Position numbers and translations under genes: made by a program. Below are positions 30,206 to 38,008 of a DNA stretch of 64,000 nt, piece by piece. Each line of letters begins with the position of its first letter. Position 1 is the stretch's first letter. Source of the stretch: Geminicoccaceae bacterium (lineage in GTDB: Bacteria; Pseudomonadota; Alphaproteobacteria; Geminicoccales; Geminicoccaceae); contig JANQNY010000016.1 in the NCBI GenBank assembly GCA_028279345.1, positions 32,207 through 96,206 of the forward strand, written 5' to 3'. The notes beneath the pieces were generated by a model. That model searched no databases. It was not told where the DNA came from and was given only the letters and a program-made list of their open reading frames with translations.

Positions 30206-32268
30206 GACGCGGCCATCGCGGCGGGCTCATCTTTCATGAGCCAGACCGCCGTGTCGTGGAAGACCGCGCCGCGGGCGGGGCGGGCCGGCTCGGCGCTGAT
30301 CAGGCGGTTGATCCCGACACCCTCGATGAAGGCGTCGTTGGGCCAGATGCTCTCGATCGTCAGCGTGCCCGCGAGCGCGCCCTCCCGGCGTTCGGCGTGG
30401 AGCAGGATCGAGCCCAAGCGATTGCCGATGCGGACGAGGTCACCGTCGGCGATGGCGAGCGCGTCGGCATCGGTGGGCGGGATCAGCAAGGTCGGACGCC
30501 CCATCTTGGCGCGGCTCGTCCGGGTTTCGCTAAAGCTCGTGTTGAGGAATTCGCGCGCCGGCCCGGCAACGAGGCGATAGGGGTGCTGTTCCGTCCGCTC
30601 GTCGATGATGGGCGCGTGGTCCGGGAAGGCTGAGATGCCGTCCGCATCCACGCCGAGCGCGGCCCAGGGCGCCTTGAAGCGGAACTTGCCATGCTCGGTC
30701 GGAAACCCGTCGAGGAAGTGGGCCGTCCGGAAATCGGGCGCGAGGTCGAGGCCTTCGTTGGCGACGATGGTGTCGAAATCGGGCCAGCCGGAAGCTCTAA
30801 GGCTCGCCTCGATCAACTCGCGCGCGGTCATGCCGAAGCCAGGGTGCTGCGCGCCGACGCGCCTCGCAATCTCCTGGATGACCCAGTGGTTCTCCCGACA
30901 CTCGGCCGGCGGGTCGAAGCGTTTGGGGCTAATCTGCAGGATCGTGTGCCCCGAGGCGCGATAGATGTCGTCGTGCTCGAGGAACATGGTCGCCGGCAGC
31001 ACGAGGTCTGCGTGCTTGGCCGTGTCGGTCATGAACTGCTCATGCACCGCGACGAACAGGTCGTCACGTTTGAGGCCCCCGAGCACGCGATCGAGCTCGG
31101 GCGCGACACAGGCTGGGTTGACGTTCTGCACGAGCATCGCCTCGACCGGCGGACCTCCCTTGAGCGCGTCATCATCGCCCGTCAGCACGCGACCGATCTG
31201 CGACATGTCCAGCATGCGGACCCGATGGTCGTGCACATCCGCACCGTTGATGAGCGTCAGCTCATGGGCGTACAGGTCACCCTGGTTGTAGAGCGCACCA
31301 CCACCCTCTACTTGCCAGGCGCCCGTGACCGCCGGCAGGCACGCCGCGGCATGCATGCTCATGGCGCCGTTGCGCGAGCGCGTGAAACCGAAGCCGAGCC
31401 GGATGTAGCTCCGCTGCGTCGCGCCGTAGAGCCGCGCGAAGTCGCGAATCGACTGAGGCTCTAGGCCGCAGATCTCGGCCGCCCATTCGGGTGTTCGCGT
31501 TTCGAGGTGCGCTTCGAGCCCCTGTGGGTCGTCGGTGTAGCGCTCCAGATAGGAACGGTCGGCCAAGCCTTCTTTGAACAGGACGTGCATCACGCCGCAG
31601 GCGAGCGCTGCGTCGGTGCCCGGGCGCACCGGCAGATGCAGGTCTGCCTGCTGCGCCGTCGGCGACCGGTAGGGATCGACGACCACGAGCTTGGCACCCT
31701 TGCGCCGCGCCTGGGCGATGAAGCTCATCAGCTGGACCTGCGTCGCCACGGCATTGAGGCCCCAGAGGACGATCACCTCCGAGTGCGGGATCTCGGTCGC
31801 GTCGACGCCCCAGCGCTTGCCGGCACCGGCGTTCCAGCCGGTCGTCGCGATGCGCGTGCAGATCGTGTCGTCCTGGCCCGAATAGCGCTTGGCGTGGCGT
31901 AGCCGATTGATCCCGTCGCGCTGCACCAGGCCCATCGTGCCGGCGTAGTAGTAGGGCCAGACGGCCGCCGGCCCGTGCCGTCGCTCCGCTTCTAGGAACG
32001 CCTCGGCGATACGGTCGAGCGCTTCGCCCCACGCGATCTGCTGGAACTGCCCGCTGCCTTTGGGGCCGGTCCGCACGAGGGGCCGCAGCAGTCGGTCCGG
32101 GTGGTGGAGGCGCTCGGCGTAGCGCGCGACCTTGGCGCAGATGACGCCGTCCGTGTAGCGATGCCGGCGACTTCCGCGGATCCGGCCCAGGGACCCGTCT
32201 TCGTGGCGGTCGAACTCGAGCGCGCAGACGCTCGGGCAATCGTGCGGGCAGACGGCCGTCTCGCGCAT
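30202..32268 (-). CDS. Molybdopterin-dependent oxidoreductase (DMSO reductase family)
   Basis: Catalytic subunit binding a bis-MGD molybdenum cofactor and one [4Fe-4S] cluster. 688 residues. The N-terminal cluster motif is Cys7, Cys11, Cys15 and Cys44 (CPHDCPSVC...CAK). The molybdopterin domain covers about 55-500 and the dinucleotide-binding domain about 560-670 (TSFSETRTSRAKMGRPTLLI). It lacks a Tat signal, so it is probably cytoplasmic. No electron-transfer subunit is adjacent. It converges on modABC, which would supply its molybdenum. The substrate cannot be read; similar stand-alone members are annotated loosely as formate dehydrogenase- or nitrate reductase-like. Confidence 0.85.
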   Translation of the reverse strand: MRETAVCPHDCPSVCALEFDRHEDGSLGRIRGSRRHRYTDGVICAKVARYAERLHHPDRLLRPLVRTGPKGSGQFQQIAWGEALDRIAEAFLEAERRHGPAAVWPYYYAGTMGLVQRDGINRLRHAKRYSGQDDTICTRIATTGWNAGAGKRWGVDATEIPHSEVIVLWGLNAVATQVQLMSFIAQARRKGAKLVVVDPYRSPTAQQADLHLPVRPGTDAALACGVMHVLFKEGLADRSYLERYTDDPQGLEAHLETRTPEWAAEICGLEPQSIRDFARLYGATQRSYIRLGFGFTRSRNGAMSMHAAACLPAVTGAWQVEGGGALYNQGDLYAHELTLINGADVHDHRVRMLDMSQIGRVLTGDDDALKGGPPVEAMLVQNVNPACVAPELDRVLGGLKRDDLFVAVHEQFMTDTAKHADLVLPATMFLEHDDIYRASGHTILQISPKRFDPPAECRENHWVIQEIARRVGAQHPGFGMTARELIEASLRASGWPDFDTIVANEGLDLAPDFRTAHFLDGFPTEHGKFRFKAPWAALGVDADGISAFPDHAPIIDERTEQHPYRLVAGPAREFLNTSFSETRTSRAKMGRPTLLIPPTDADALAIADGDLVRIGNRLGSILLHAERREGALAGTLTIESIWPNDAFIEGVGINRLISAEPARPARGAVFHDTAVWLMKDEPAAMAAS

Positions 32269-32399
32269 CGGCTCCCCCTCATGTCGAACCGCTCGCCGGT
32301 CCGTTTTCCTGGCGCCATGACGATCGTCAAAGCACGGGTTTGACCTAAGTGCTATGTCATAGAGCGGTGTTCACGTCACCGCTTTGGGAGACTCGTGCA

Positions 32400-32720
32400 A
32401 TGACGATGTTCGACGACCGGCTCAAGGCGGAACTCTCGAAATTCCAGCACGACATGGAGTTCGCGTTTCGCGTTCGGCTGCGCCGCAACCGCCTGTTCGC
32501 CCTGAAGGTAGCAGAGCAGCTCGGCCTCACCGGCGACGCGGCTCTGGACTACGCGAAAGCGGTCGTGATGGCCGACTTCTCGCAGGTCGGCGACGATCCC
32601 GTGTTGCGCAAGGTCGAGGACGACTTGCGCAAGAGGGGCGGGGAGGTCGATGTGGTTGGGCTCGAGCGCGAGCTCGCGAAGATGAAGGAAGAGGCGGAAG
32701 AGCAGGTCATGACCGAATGA
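32400..32720 (+). CDS. ATPase inhibitor subunit zeta (DUF1476)
   Basis: Alphaproteobacterial inhibitor of F1-ATPase hydrolysis. The ATG at 32400 with GGGAG upstream gives 106 residues, the family length. TMFDDRLKAELSKFQHDMEFAFRVRLRRNRLF is the characteristic N-terminal inhibitory region, followed by ADFSQVGDDPVLRKVEDDL and a C-terminal four-helix region. The stop overlaps the next gene (ATGA). The family is nearly restricted to alphaproteobacteria, so it also informs the taxonomy of the window. Confidence 0.9.
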   Translation: MTMFDDRLKAELSKFQHDMEFAFRVRLRRNRLFALKVAEQLGLTGDAALDYAKAVVMADFSQVGDDPVLRKVEDDLRKRGGEVDVVGLERELAKMKEEAEEQVMTE

Positions 32721-32896
32721 CGAATCGCAAGCCCAAGCCGACGTCACCGGAGCCCAAGCCAGCTGTCGAGCGTCGCGACCGTCGCGCGCCCGAGCCGCCG
32801 GCGCAGCAGCCGCCCGGCGAACGCGGCGGGCCGAAGGGGCCTGAACCCACGCGCTATGGCGACTGGGAGAAGGGCGGACGCTGCTTCGACTTTTGA
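32717..32896 (+). CDS. Succinate dehydrogenase assembly factor 4 homologue (DUF1674)
   Basis: Small factor that protects or chaperones flavinylated SdhA before assembly of complex II, homologous to eukaryotic SDHAF4. 59 residues, with a low-complexity proline/lysine-rich N-terminal half and the diagnostic C-terminal block PTRYGDWEKGGRCFDF. Its ATG overlaps the stop of the ATPase inhibitor gene and its stop is 6 bp before the histone deacetylase-like gene. Confidence 0.88.
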   Translation: MTNRKPKPTSPEPKPAVERRDRRAPEPPAQQPPGERGGPKGPEPTRYGDWEKGGRCFDF

Positions 32897-32902
32897 CGGC
32901 CC

Positions 32903-33814
32903 ATGCTGCCAGTCGTTGTCCATCCCGCCTACAGCGTACCGCTGCCGACGGGGCATCGCTTTCCGATGCCCAAGTTCCGAGCGCTTCATGACGAGCTTGA
33001 GCGCTCGGGGCTGATCGGCCCCGCCAACCGCTTCGTCCCCGCGCTCGCACCACGGAGCTGGCTCGAACTCGCTCACACGCCGCGCTATGTGACCGACATC
33101 TTGGCCCAAACGCTGCCGCGCGAGGCCGAACGTCGCCTGGGTCTGCCGGTCACGCCCGCGTTGGCCGAGCGCGCACGCGCCGCCACGGCCGGGACGGTGC
33201 TCGCCGCACGGCTGGCGCTGGAGCATGGTCTCGCCTGCAACACGGCGGGCGGCAGCCACCATGCCTTCGCCGATGCCGGTACCGGCTTCTGCGTCTTCAA
33301 CGACGTCGGCGTGGCGGCGAGGCTCCTGCTGGCCGAAGGCCTGGCTCGCCGGGTGATCGTCATCGACCTCGATGTGCATCAAGGAGACGGTACCGCCGAC
33401 ATGTTCGCCGACGACGATCGCATCTTCACCTTGTCCTTCCATGCAGCGAGCAACTTCCCGGCGCGCAAGAAGGACAGCGATCTAGACGTCCCGCTTCCAC
33501 GCGACCTCGGTGACGACGCCTATCTCGACGAGCTCTCGGCAACGCTGCCGCGCGTGCTCGCCGGGTTCACGCCCGATTTCGTCTTCTACAATGCCGGTGT
33601 CGATCCCCATCGCGACGATCGCCTCGGTCACCTGGCATTGAGCGATGACGGCCTCCGTCGCCGCGACCGGTTCGTGGTCGACGAGGCGACGCGGCGCGGC
33701 GTGCCGTTCGTGGGCGTGATCGGCGGCGGCTACGACCTCGATACACGACGCCTGGCGAGGCGGCACGCGATCCTTCACCACACGGCCAACGCCGCGCTCT
33801 CCGCTCTCGGTTGA
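32903..33814 (+). CDS. Histone deacetylase superfamily protein (acetoin utilisation/HDAC-like)
   Basis: Zinc-dependent amidohydrolase of the arginase/deacetylase fold, acting on acetylated amines or lysines; the bacterial substrate is unknown. 303 residues. Active-site histidine pair His119-His120 (GGSHHAF), FND near 132-134, zinc ligands Asp157 and His159 in IDLDVHQGDGT and Asp234 in NAGVDPHRDD, and a GGGYD loop near the C-terminus. All catalytic ligands are present. Third gene of the run with the ATPase inhibitor and SdhAF4, 6 bp after the latter. Confidence 0.9.
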   Translation: MLPVVVHPAYSVPLPTGHRFPMPKFRALHDELERSGLIGPANRFVPALAPRSWLELAHTPRYVTDILAQTLPREAERRLGLPVTPALAERARAATAGTVLAARLALEHGLACNTAGGSHHAFADAGTGFCVFNDVGVAARLLLAEGLARRVIVIDLDVHQGDGTADMFADDDRIFTLSFHAASNFPARKKDSDLDVPLPRDLGDDAYLDELSATLPRVLAGFTPDFVFYNAGVDPHRDDRLGHLALSDDGLRRRDRFVVDEATRRGVPFVGVIGGGYDLDTRRLARRHAILHHTANAALSALG

Positions 33815-33915
33815 CCTCGGCGCCGCACGCTCGCCGATGGCAGTCCTGCAGCAACGCCGTTGCGATCGGCGTGCGTCGCGCCACTTAGGGCTGATCGCGC
33901 TGTTCGGAGAGATCG

Positions 33916-34617
33916 ATGTTCGAGCTGTTCTACTGGACCACGCCCAACGGCCATAAGGTCACCCTGTTCTTTGAGGAGGCTGGGCTCGACTACCGGCTGC
34001 GGCCGGTGAACATCAGCACTGGCGAGCAGTTTGCGCCCGACTTCCTTGAAATCGCCCCCAACAACCGGATTCCGGCGTTGGTCGATCATGCGCCGAGCGA
34101 CGGCGGTGAGCCGCTCGCGGTCTTCGAATCCGGCGCCATCCTCGAGTATCTTGCCGACAAGACGGGCCGGTTTCTGCCGCGCGCGCCACGTCAGCGCTTT
34201 GCCGTGCTGCAGTGGCTCTACTGGCAGATGGGCGGCCTGGGCCCGATGCTCGGACAGAACCATCACTTCAAGCAGTACGCGCCCGAACCCTTGGAGTACG
34301 CGATCACCCGCTATGTCAACGAGACGACGCGTCTCTACCGCGTGCTCGACGCTCAGCTTCAAGACCGCGCATTCATCGCCAGCGACTACTCGATCGCCGA
34401 TATGGCCTGCTATCCTTGGATCGTGCCGCACGAGCGGCAGGGCATGACGATCGCTGAGTTCCCGAACCTGCAGCGCTGGTTCGAGACGATCCGGGCGCGT
34501 CCGGCGACCGAACGTGCGTACGCGCGCGCAGATGAACTCAACACCAACCCGACCGTGACCGAGGACGCCAAGAAGATACTCTTCGGCCAGACCGCGCCGA
34601 CCCGCCCCGGCGACTGA
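33916..34617 (+). CDS. Nu-class glutathione S-transferase (YfcG/YghU-like)
   Basis: Glutathione-dependent disulfide reductase type. 233 residues. The N-terminal thioredoxin-like domain opens YWTTPNGHKVTLFFEEAGL with the Thr-Pro-Asn motif used by nu-class enzymes instead of a catalytic Cys or Ser. EIAPNNRIPALVD and FESGAILEYLADKTG complete the glutathione site. The C-terminal helical domain includes WQMGGLGPMLGQNHHFKQYAPE, characteristic of YfcG. The alpha/beta hydrolase gene starts 1 bp after its stop. Confidence 0.9.
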   Translation: MFELFYWTTPNGHKVTLFFEEAGLDYRLRPVNISTGEQFAPDFLEIAPNNRIPALVDHAPSDGGEPLAVFESGAILEYLADKTGRFLPRAPRQRFAVLQWLYWQMGGLGPMLGQNHHFKQYAPEPLEYAITRYVNETTRLYRVLDAQLQDRAFIASDYSIADMACYPWIVPHERQGMTIAEFPNLQRWFETIRARPATERAYARADELNTNPTVTEDAKKILFGQTAPTRPGD

Positions 34618-34618
34618 G

Positions 34619-35398
34619 ATGACGCTCGAGCTGGCGCACGCGGATTGGGGCGGTAGCGGCGAGGCCGTGCTCGTCATGCATGGCCTCTTCGGGGCGGGGC
34701 AGAACTGGCGGCGCGTCGGCCGCCTGCTGACAGACCGCTGGCGCGTGATCGGCGTCCATCTGCGCAATCACGGAGCGTCGCCTTGGTCGCCCTCGATGAC
34801 GTACGATGACATGGCGCGCGACGTCCTGGCGCTCCTCGATCGGCTTGAGATCGACGCCTGCAACCTCGTCGGGCACTCGATGGGTGGGAAGGTGGGCATG
34901 GTCGCGGCGCTCAGAGCCCCAGAGTGCGTGCGCCGGCTGGGTGTGATTGATATTGCGCCCGTTCCCTACGATCACGACCATCGCCTGGAGATCGACGCCA
35001 TGCGCGGGCTGGACGTCGCTTCGATCGCGTCCCGTCAGGAAGCCGACGCCGCACTCGCCGCGACGATCGACGATGCGTCGCTGAGGGCCTTTCTCCTGCA
35101 GAATCTGGAGAGCGCCAACGGTGGCTACCGCTGGCGCGTCAATCTGGAAGGGATCGACGCGCACATGGCCGAGCTGACGGACTTTCCGGCGGACGTCGAT
35201 CTGCCGTTCGAGGGACCGTGCCTTCTGCTCGCGGCCGGCCGCAGTGACTATGTCGACGAGCGTGGCCGGTCTGCCATGCAAGCTCTCTTTCCGCGAACGA
35301 CGTTCGTGAACTGGCCGGAACAAGGGCACTGGCCGCACGTCGAGCGGCCCGACGATCTCGCCCGACTGCTACGCGACCTGCTCGACAAGCCTTCCTGA
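34619..35398 (+). CDS. Alpha/beta hydrolase (YbfF-like esterase)
   Basis: Soluble serine hydrolase, 259 residues. Oxyanion-hole VMHGLFGAGQNWRR (about 20-33), nucleophile elbow GHSMGGK with Ser near 85, and catalytic histidine in PEQGHWPHVE near 240. The overall pattern matches YbfF, an acyl-CoA/short-chain esterase. The physiological substrate is unknown. Same strand and nearly abutting the GST gene. Confidence 0.85.
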   Translation: MTLELAHADWGGSGEAVLVMHGLFGAGQNWRRVGRLLTDRWRVIGVHLRNHGASPWSPSMTYDDMARDVLALLDRLEIDACNLVGHSMGGKVGMVAALRAPECVRRLGVIDIAPVPYDHDHRLEIDAMRGLDVASIASRQEADAALAATIDDASLRAFLLQNLESANGGYRWRVNLEGIDAHMAELTDFPADVDLPFEGPCLLLAAGRSDYVDERGRSAMQALFPRTTFVNWPEQGHWPHVERPDDLARLLRDLLDKPS

Positions 35399-35406
35399 TC
35401 GCGGAT

Positions 35407-36777
35407 TCAGACCACGAGCCGCGCGTCGAAGCCATCTTCGTCATAGGCGAGCCGGGTGACCTTGCCGTTCACCCGCGTCTCCAGGAGGACCCGGCGTCCC
35501 CACAGCGCATGCAGGTGCTGCAGGGTGCGCTCGGCATAGCCCAGGTGCAGGTCGCGCCCGTCATGGTCGTGGCAAAGGTAGAGTTCGCGGCGACGGTTGA
35601 AGTCCGCGTCGGTGATGCGGATGACGGGATTGGTGCCGCCGCCGACCTGGGCGATCAGCTTGCGTTTCACATCTTCCCAATGATCCTCGTCGGAGACTTC
35701 GCTCACGACGAGCTTGTCGCCGCGGGGCTCGTAGCTGAACAGGTCGAGTTCGCGCATCGTCTCAGCATCGAGGAAGCGACGAAGAAACGACGCGTCGCGA
35801 TCGGTCTCGCGCACGGCCCAGATCGCGTCCTCGCCGTGGCGCTCGGCGATCTTGTGCCAGAGAACAAAGCCCAGATGGTAAGGGTTCAAGGAGCCCGGGT
35901 GCGGGCAGACGACCTGGTTGTGCCGGACCATGAACTCGAGCTGCACGTCGTGCGGTAGCGGCAGACTCTCGAGGATACGGTGGTGCCAGTAGCTGGCCCA
36001 ACCCTCGTTCATGATCTTCGTCTCGATCTGCGGGAGAAAGTAGCGCGCTTCCGCATCGACAATGTCGAGTAGATCGCGCTCCCACACCTCCATCTGCGGG
36101 TGGTGGTCGCGGATGAAGGCGAGGATGTCCGCCGTCGGCTCTTCGGGAAAACTCTCCTGTGGCTCCTCGATCTCCAGCGGCTTGTGCAGGTCCGCGAACG
36201 GGTCGGCAACGACCGCCGGTTCGGGGCGCTCGCGGCGCGGCGCAATGTGTTTGGCGACGGCGTCGGCGGTGCTGATGCAGAATGCCAGAGCGTGCGCCGC
36301 GTCGAAGACCTGCTCGACCCGCTCGTCGCCGATCGACGGGTCCTCGATGTAGCGCCGCACGCGGTCGGCGCGCGCCTTGAAGCTGCCGATGGTTTCGCCG
36401 GCGTTGGTCGCGGACGCGAAGGTGAAGTTGTTCTTGAAGAAGTCGTTGTGCCCGTAGACGTGCGCAATCGTCAGAATCTGCAGGCAGAGCGAGTTGTCGG
36501 TCATCAAATAGGCGAGGCAGGGGTCGGAGTTAATGACCAGCTCATAGGGTAGGCCCGTAACGCCATAGTCGTAGAGCGTGCGGGTCTTCTCGTAGGCCTT
36601 GCCGTAGGACCAGTGCGGGTAGTGCGACGGCATGCCGTGATAGGCCATGTAGCCCAGCATGGCTTGATAGTCGCAGAGTTCAAACTCCTGCCGGAAGCAG
36701 TCTAGGCCGAACGCCCCCACGCGCTCGCGGATCCGCGCGTCCCAGTCCTCGAGGTCGGCCACCGTCCAATTCGTCAT
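35407..36777 (-). CDS. SpoVR family protein (YcgB-like)
   Basis: Cytoplasmic protein of unknown biochemical role, named for a Bacillus sporulation mutant and conserved in the yeaGH-ycgB stress cluster. The ATG at 36777 overlaps the yeaH stop (ATGA) and gives 456 residues. The frame is open upstream but overlaps yeaH. Landmarks are PSHYPHWSYGKAYEKTRTLY, LTIAHVYGHNDFFKNN and NEGWASYWHHRI, with many conserved histidines suggesting metal binding. Last gene of the three-gene minus-strand run. Confidence 0.92.
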   Translation of the reverse strand: MTNWTVADLEDWDARIRERVGAFGLDCFRQEFELCDYQAMLGYMAYHGMPSHYPHWSYGKAYEKTRTLYDYGVTGLPYELVINSDPCLAYLMTDNSLCLQILTIAHVYGHNDFFKNNFTFASATNAGETIGSFKARADRVRRYIEDPSIGDERVEQVFDAAHALAFCISTADAVAKHIAPRRERPEPAVVADPFADLHKPLEIEEPQESFPEEPTADILAFIRDHHPQMEVWERDLLDIVDAEARYFLPQIETKIMNEGWASYWHHRILESLPLPHDVQLEFMVRHNQVVCPHPGSLNPYHLGFVLWHKIAERHGEDAIWAVRETDRDASFLRRFLDAETMRELDLFSYEPRGDKLVVSEVSDEDHWEDVKRKLIAQVGGGTNPVIRITDADFNRRRELYLCHDHDGRDLHLGYAERTLQHLHALWGRRVLLETRVNGKVTRLAYDEDGFDARLVV

Positions 36778-37991
36778 TCGGCGTTGGCCCGGCGTTCGCT
36801 CGAGAGAAACGCCCGGAAGCTGGGCCAGATATCCGCCTTCCCCTCGATCAGCACGGACTGATAGTTCGGCCGCTCGAGCTTCTGGAACAGCTCGAGCATG
36901 GAGCTCTCGTAGAAGTGGGAGCCCATCGGCTTGATCTCGCCATAGCCGAAAAGGTTGCAGAGGTCGCAAAGCTCCTCGGCGGCGCGTAGCGTCGCCTGAT
37001 TATCGCTTTCGAAATTGTCGCCATCGGAGCAGTGGAATGCGTACACGTTCCAATGCGCAGGATGGAATCGGTCGTTGATGATCTCAAGGGCCTTATTGTA
37101 TCCTGAGGAGATCATGGTGCCTCCCGACTCTCCTTTGTAGAAAAAATTCTCCTCAGAAACTTCCTGAGCTTGGCTGTGGTGGGCGATGAACACCAGCTCC
37201 ACGCGCTCGTAGCGGGTGCGAATGAATTGGTAGAGCAAAAAGAAGAAGCTGCGTGCCAAGTATTTCTTGAGCGAGTCCATCGAGCCCGACGTATCCATGA
37301 TGCAAATCACCACAGCGTTGCTCTCGGGCTTGGTGTCCTCGACGAGTTTCTTGTAGGTCAGGTCATCGTTGATGAAAGGAAATCGGGGTTTCTCGGACGC
37401 ATCTTCTGCATCTGGCAGCGGCTCATGCGGTTCGAGCGACGGTTCACCAATGCCCCGCGACTTCATGCGCCGCACCCGGGCTTTCGCGGTCCGCTTGCGA
37501 TCCAGGTGCACACGCACCCCGGCGCGGCGGTACCCGCGGCGCTTCACGGTGCGTTCGGCAATGACGTCCTTGAGGATCCTGCGCTCGAGATCCGGCAGCT
37601 CCAGATCCTCGAACATGACGTCGATCAGCTCCTCGAGCGTGACGTCCGTCTCGTAGTAGTCGAGGCCAGGCTCGTCGCCAGCTCTGCCCGGTTCGCTTTG
37701 GCCGCTCTTGCGCTCACCGACGACCTGGCCCGGCTGGGTGTCGCCCGCGCCACCGCCCACGCCGCCATGATTGTCGCCGAAGACGAAGCGATACTCTTTC
37801 ACGCCGCGAATCGGGATCTTGATGACCTTGTCCCGATCGCGGCCGATGATGCTCTCCTCGGCGATGATGTCCGCGATGTTCTCGCGGATCGCCGCCTTGA
37901 GCTTCTGGCGATGCCGTAGACGGTCTCGCGCGGTGCGGTCGCTCTTGAGCGCATCGCTGGACGCGAAGGGCCGGAAGATCGATTCGACCAC
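36774..37991 (-). CDS. yeaH: YeaH/YhbH family protein (DUF444, von Willebrand A-like)
   Basis: Partner of the PrkA kinase in general stress and nutrient-limitation responses. 405 residues. The N-terminal basic helix (ARDRLRHRQKLKAAIRENI) is followed by a glycine-rich acidic linker and a vWA-like domain with MIDAS motif DTSGSMD (about 233-239) and a later FHCSDGDNF. FHYESSML-like C-terminal region is conserved. It lies 17 bp downstream of prkA and overlaps the SpoVR gene. Confidence 0.92.
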   Translation of the reverse strand: MVESIFRPFASSDALKSDRTARDRLRHRQKLKAAIRENIADIIAEESIIGRDRDKVIKIPIRGVKEYRFVFGDNHGGVGGGAGDTQPGQVVGERKSGQSEPGRAGDEPGLDYYETDVTLEELIDVMFEDLELPDLERRILKDVIAERTVKRRGYRRAGVRVHLDRKRTAKARVRRMKSRGIGEPSLEPHEPLPDAEDASEKPRFPFINDDLTYKKLVEDTKPESNAVVICIMDTSGSMDSLKKYLARSFFFLLYQFIRTRYERVELVFIAHHSQAQEVSEENFFYKGESGGTMISSGYNKALEIINDRFHPAHWNVYAFHCSDGDNFESDNQATLRAAEELCDLCNLFGYGEIKPMGSHFYESSMLELFQKLERPNYQSVLIEGKADIWPSFRAFLSSERRANAE

Positions 37992-38008
37992 GATGATGCC
38001 GCTCGCTC

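Noticed and set aside
33818..33885. Long imperfect hairpin after the histone deacetylase-like gene
   Set aside because: Complementarity is broken by several mismatches and there is no U-tract. In DNA this GC-rich it may be chance.
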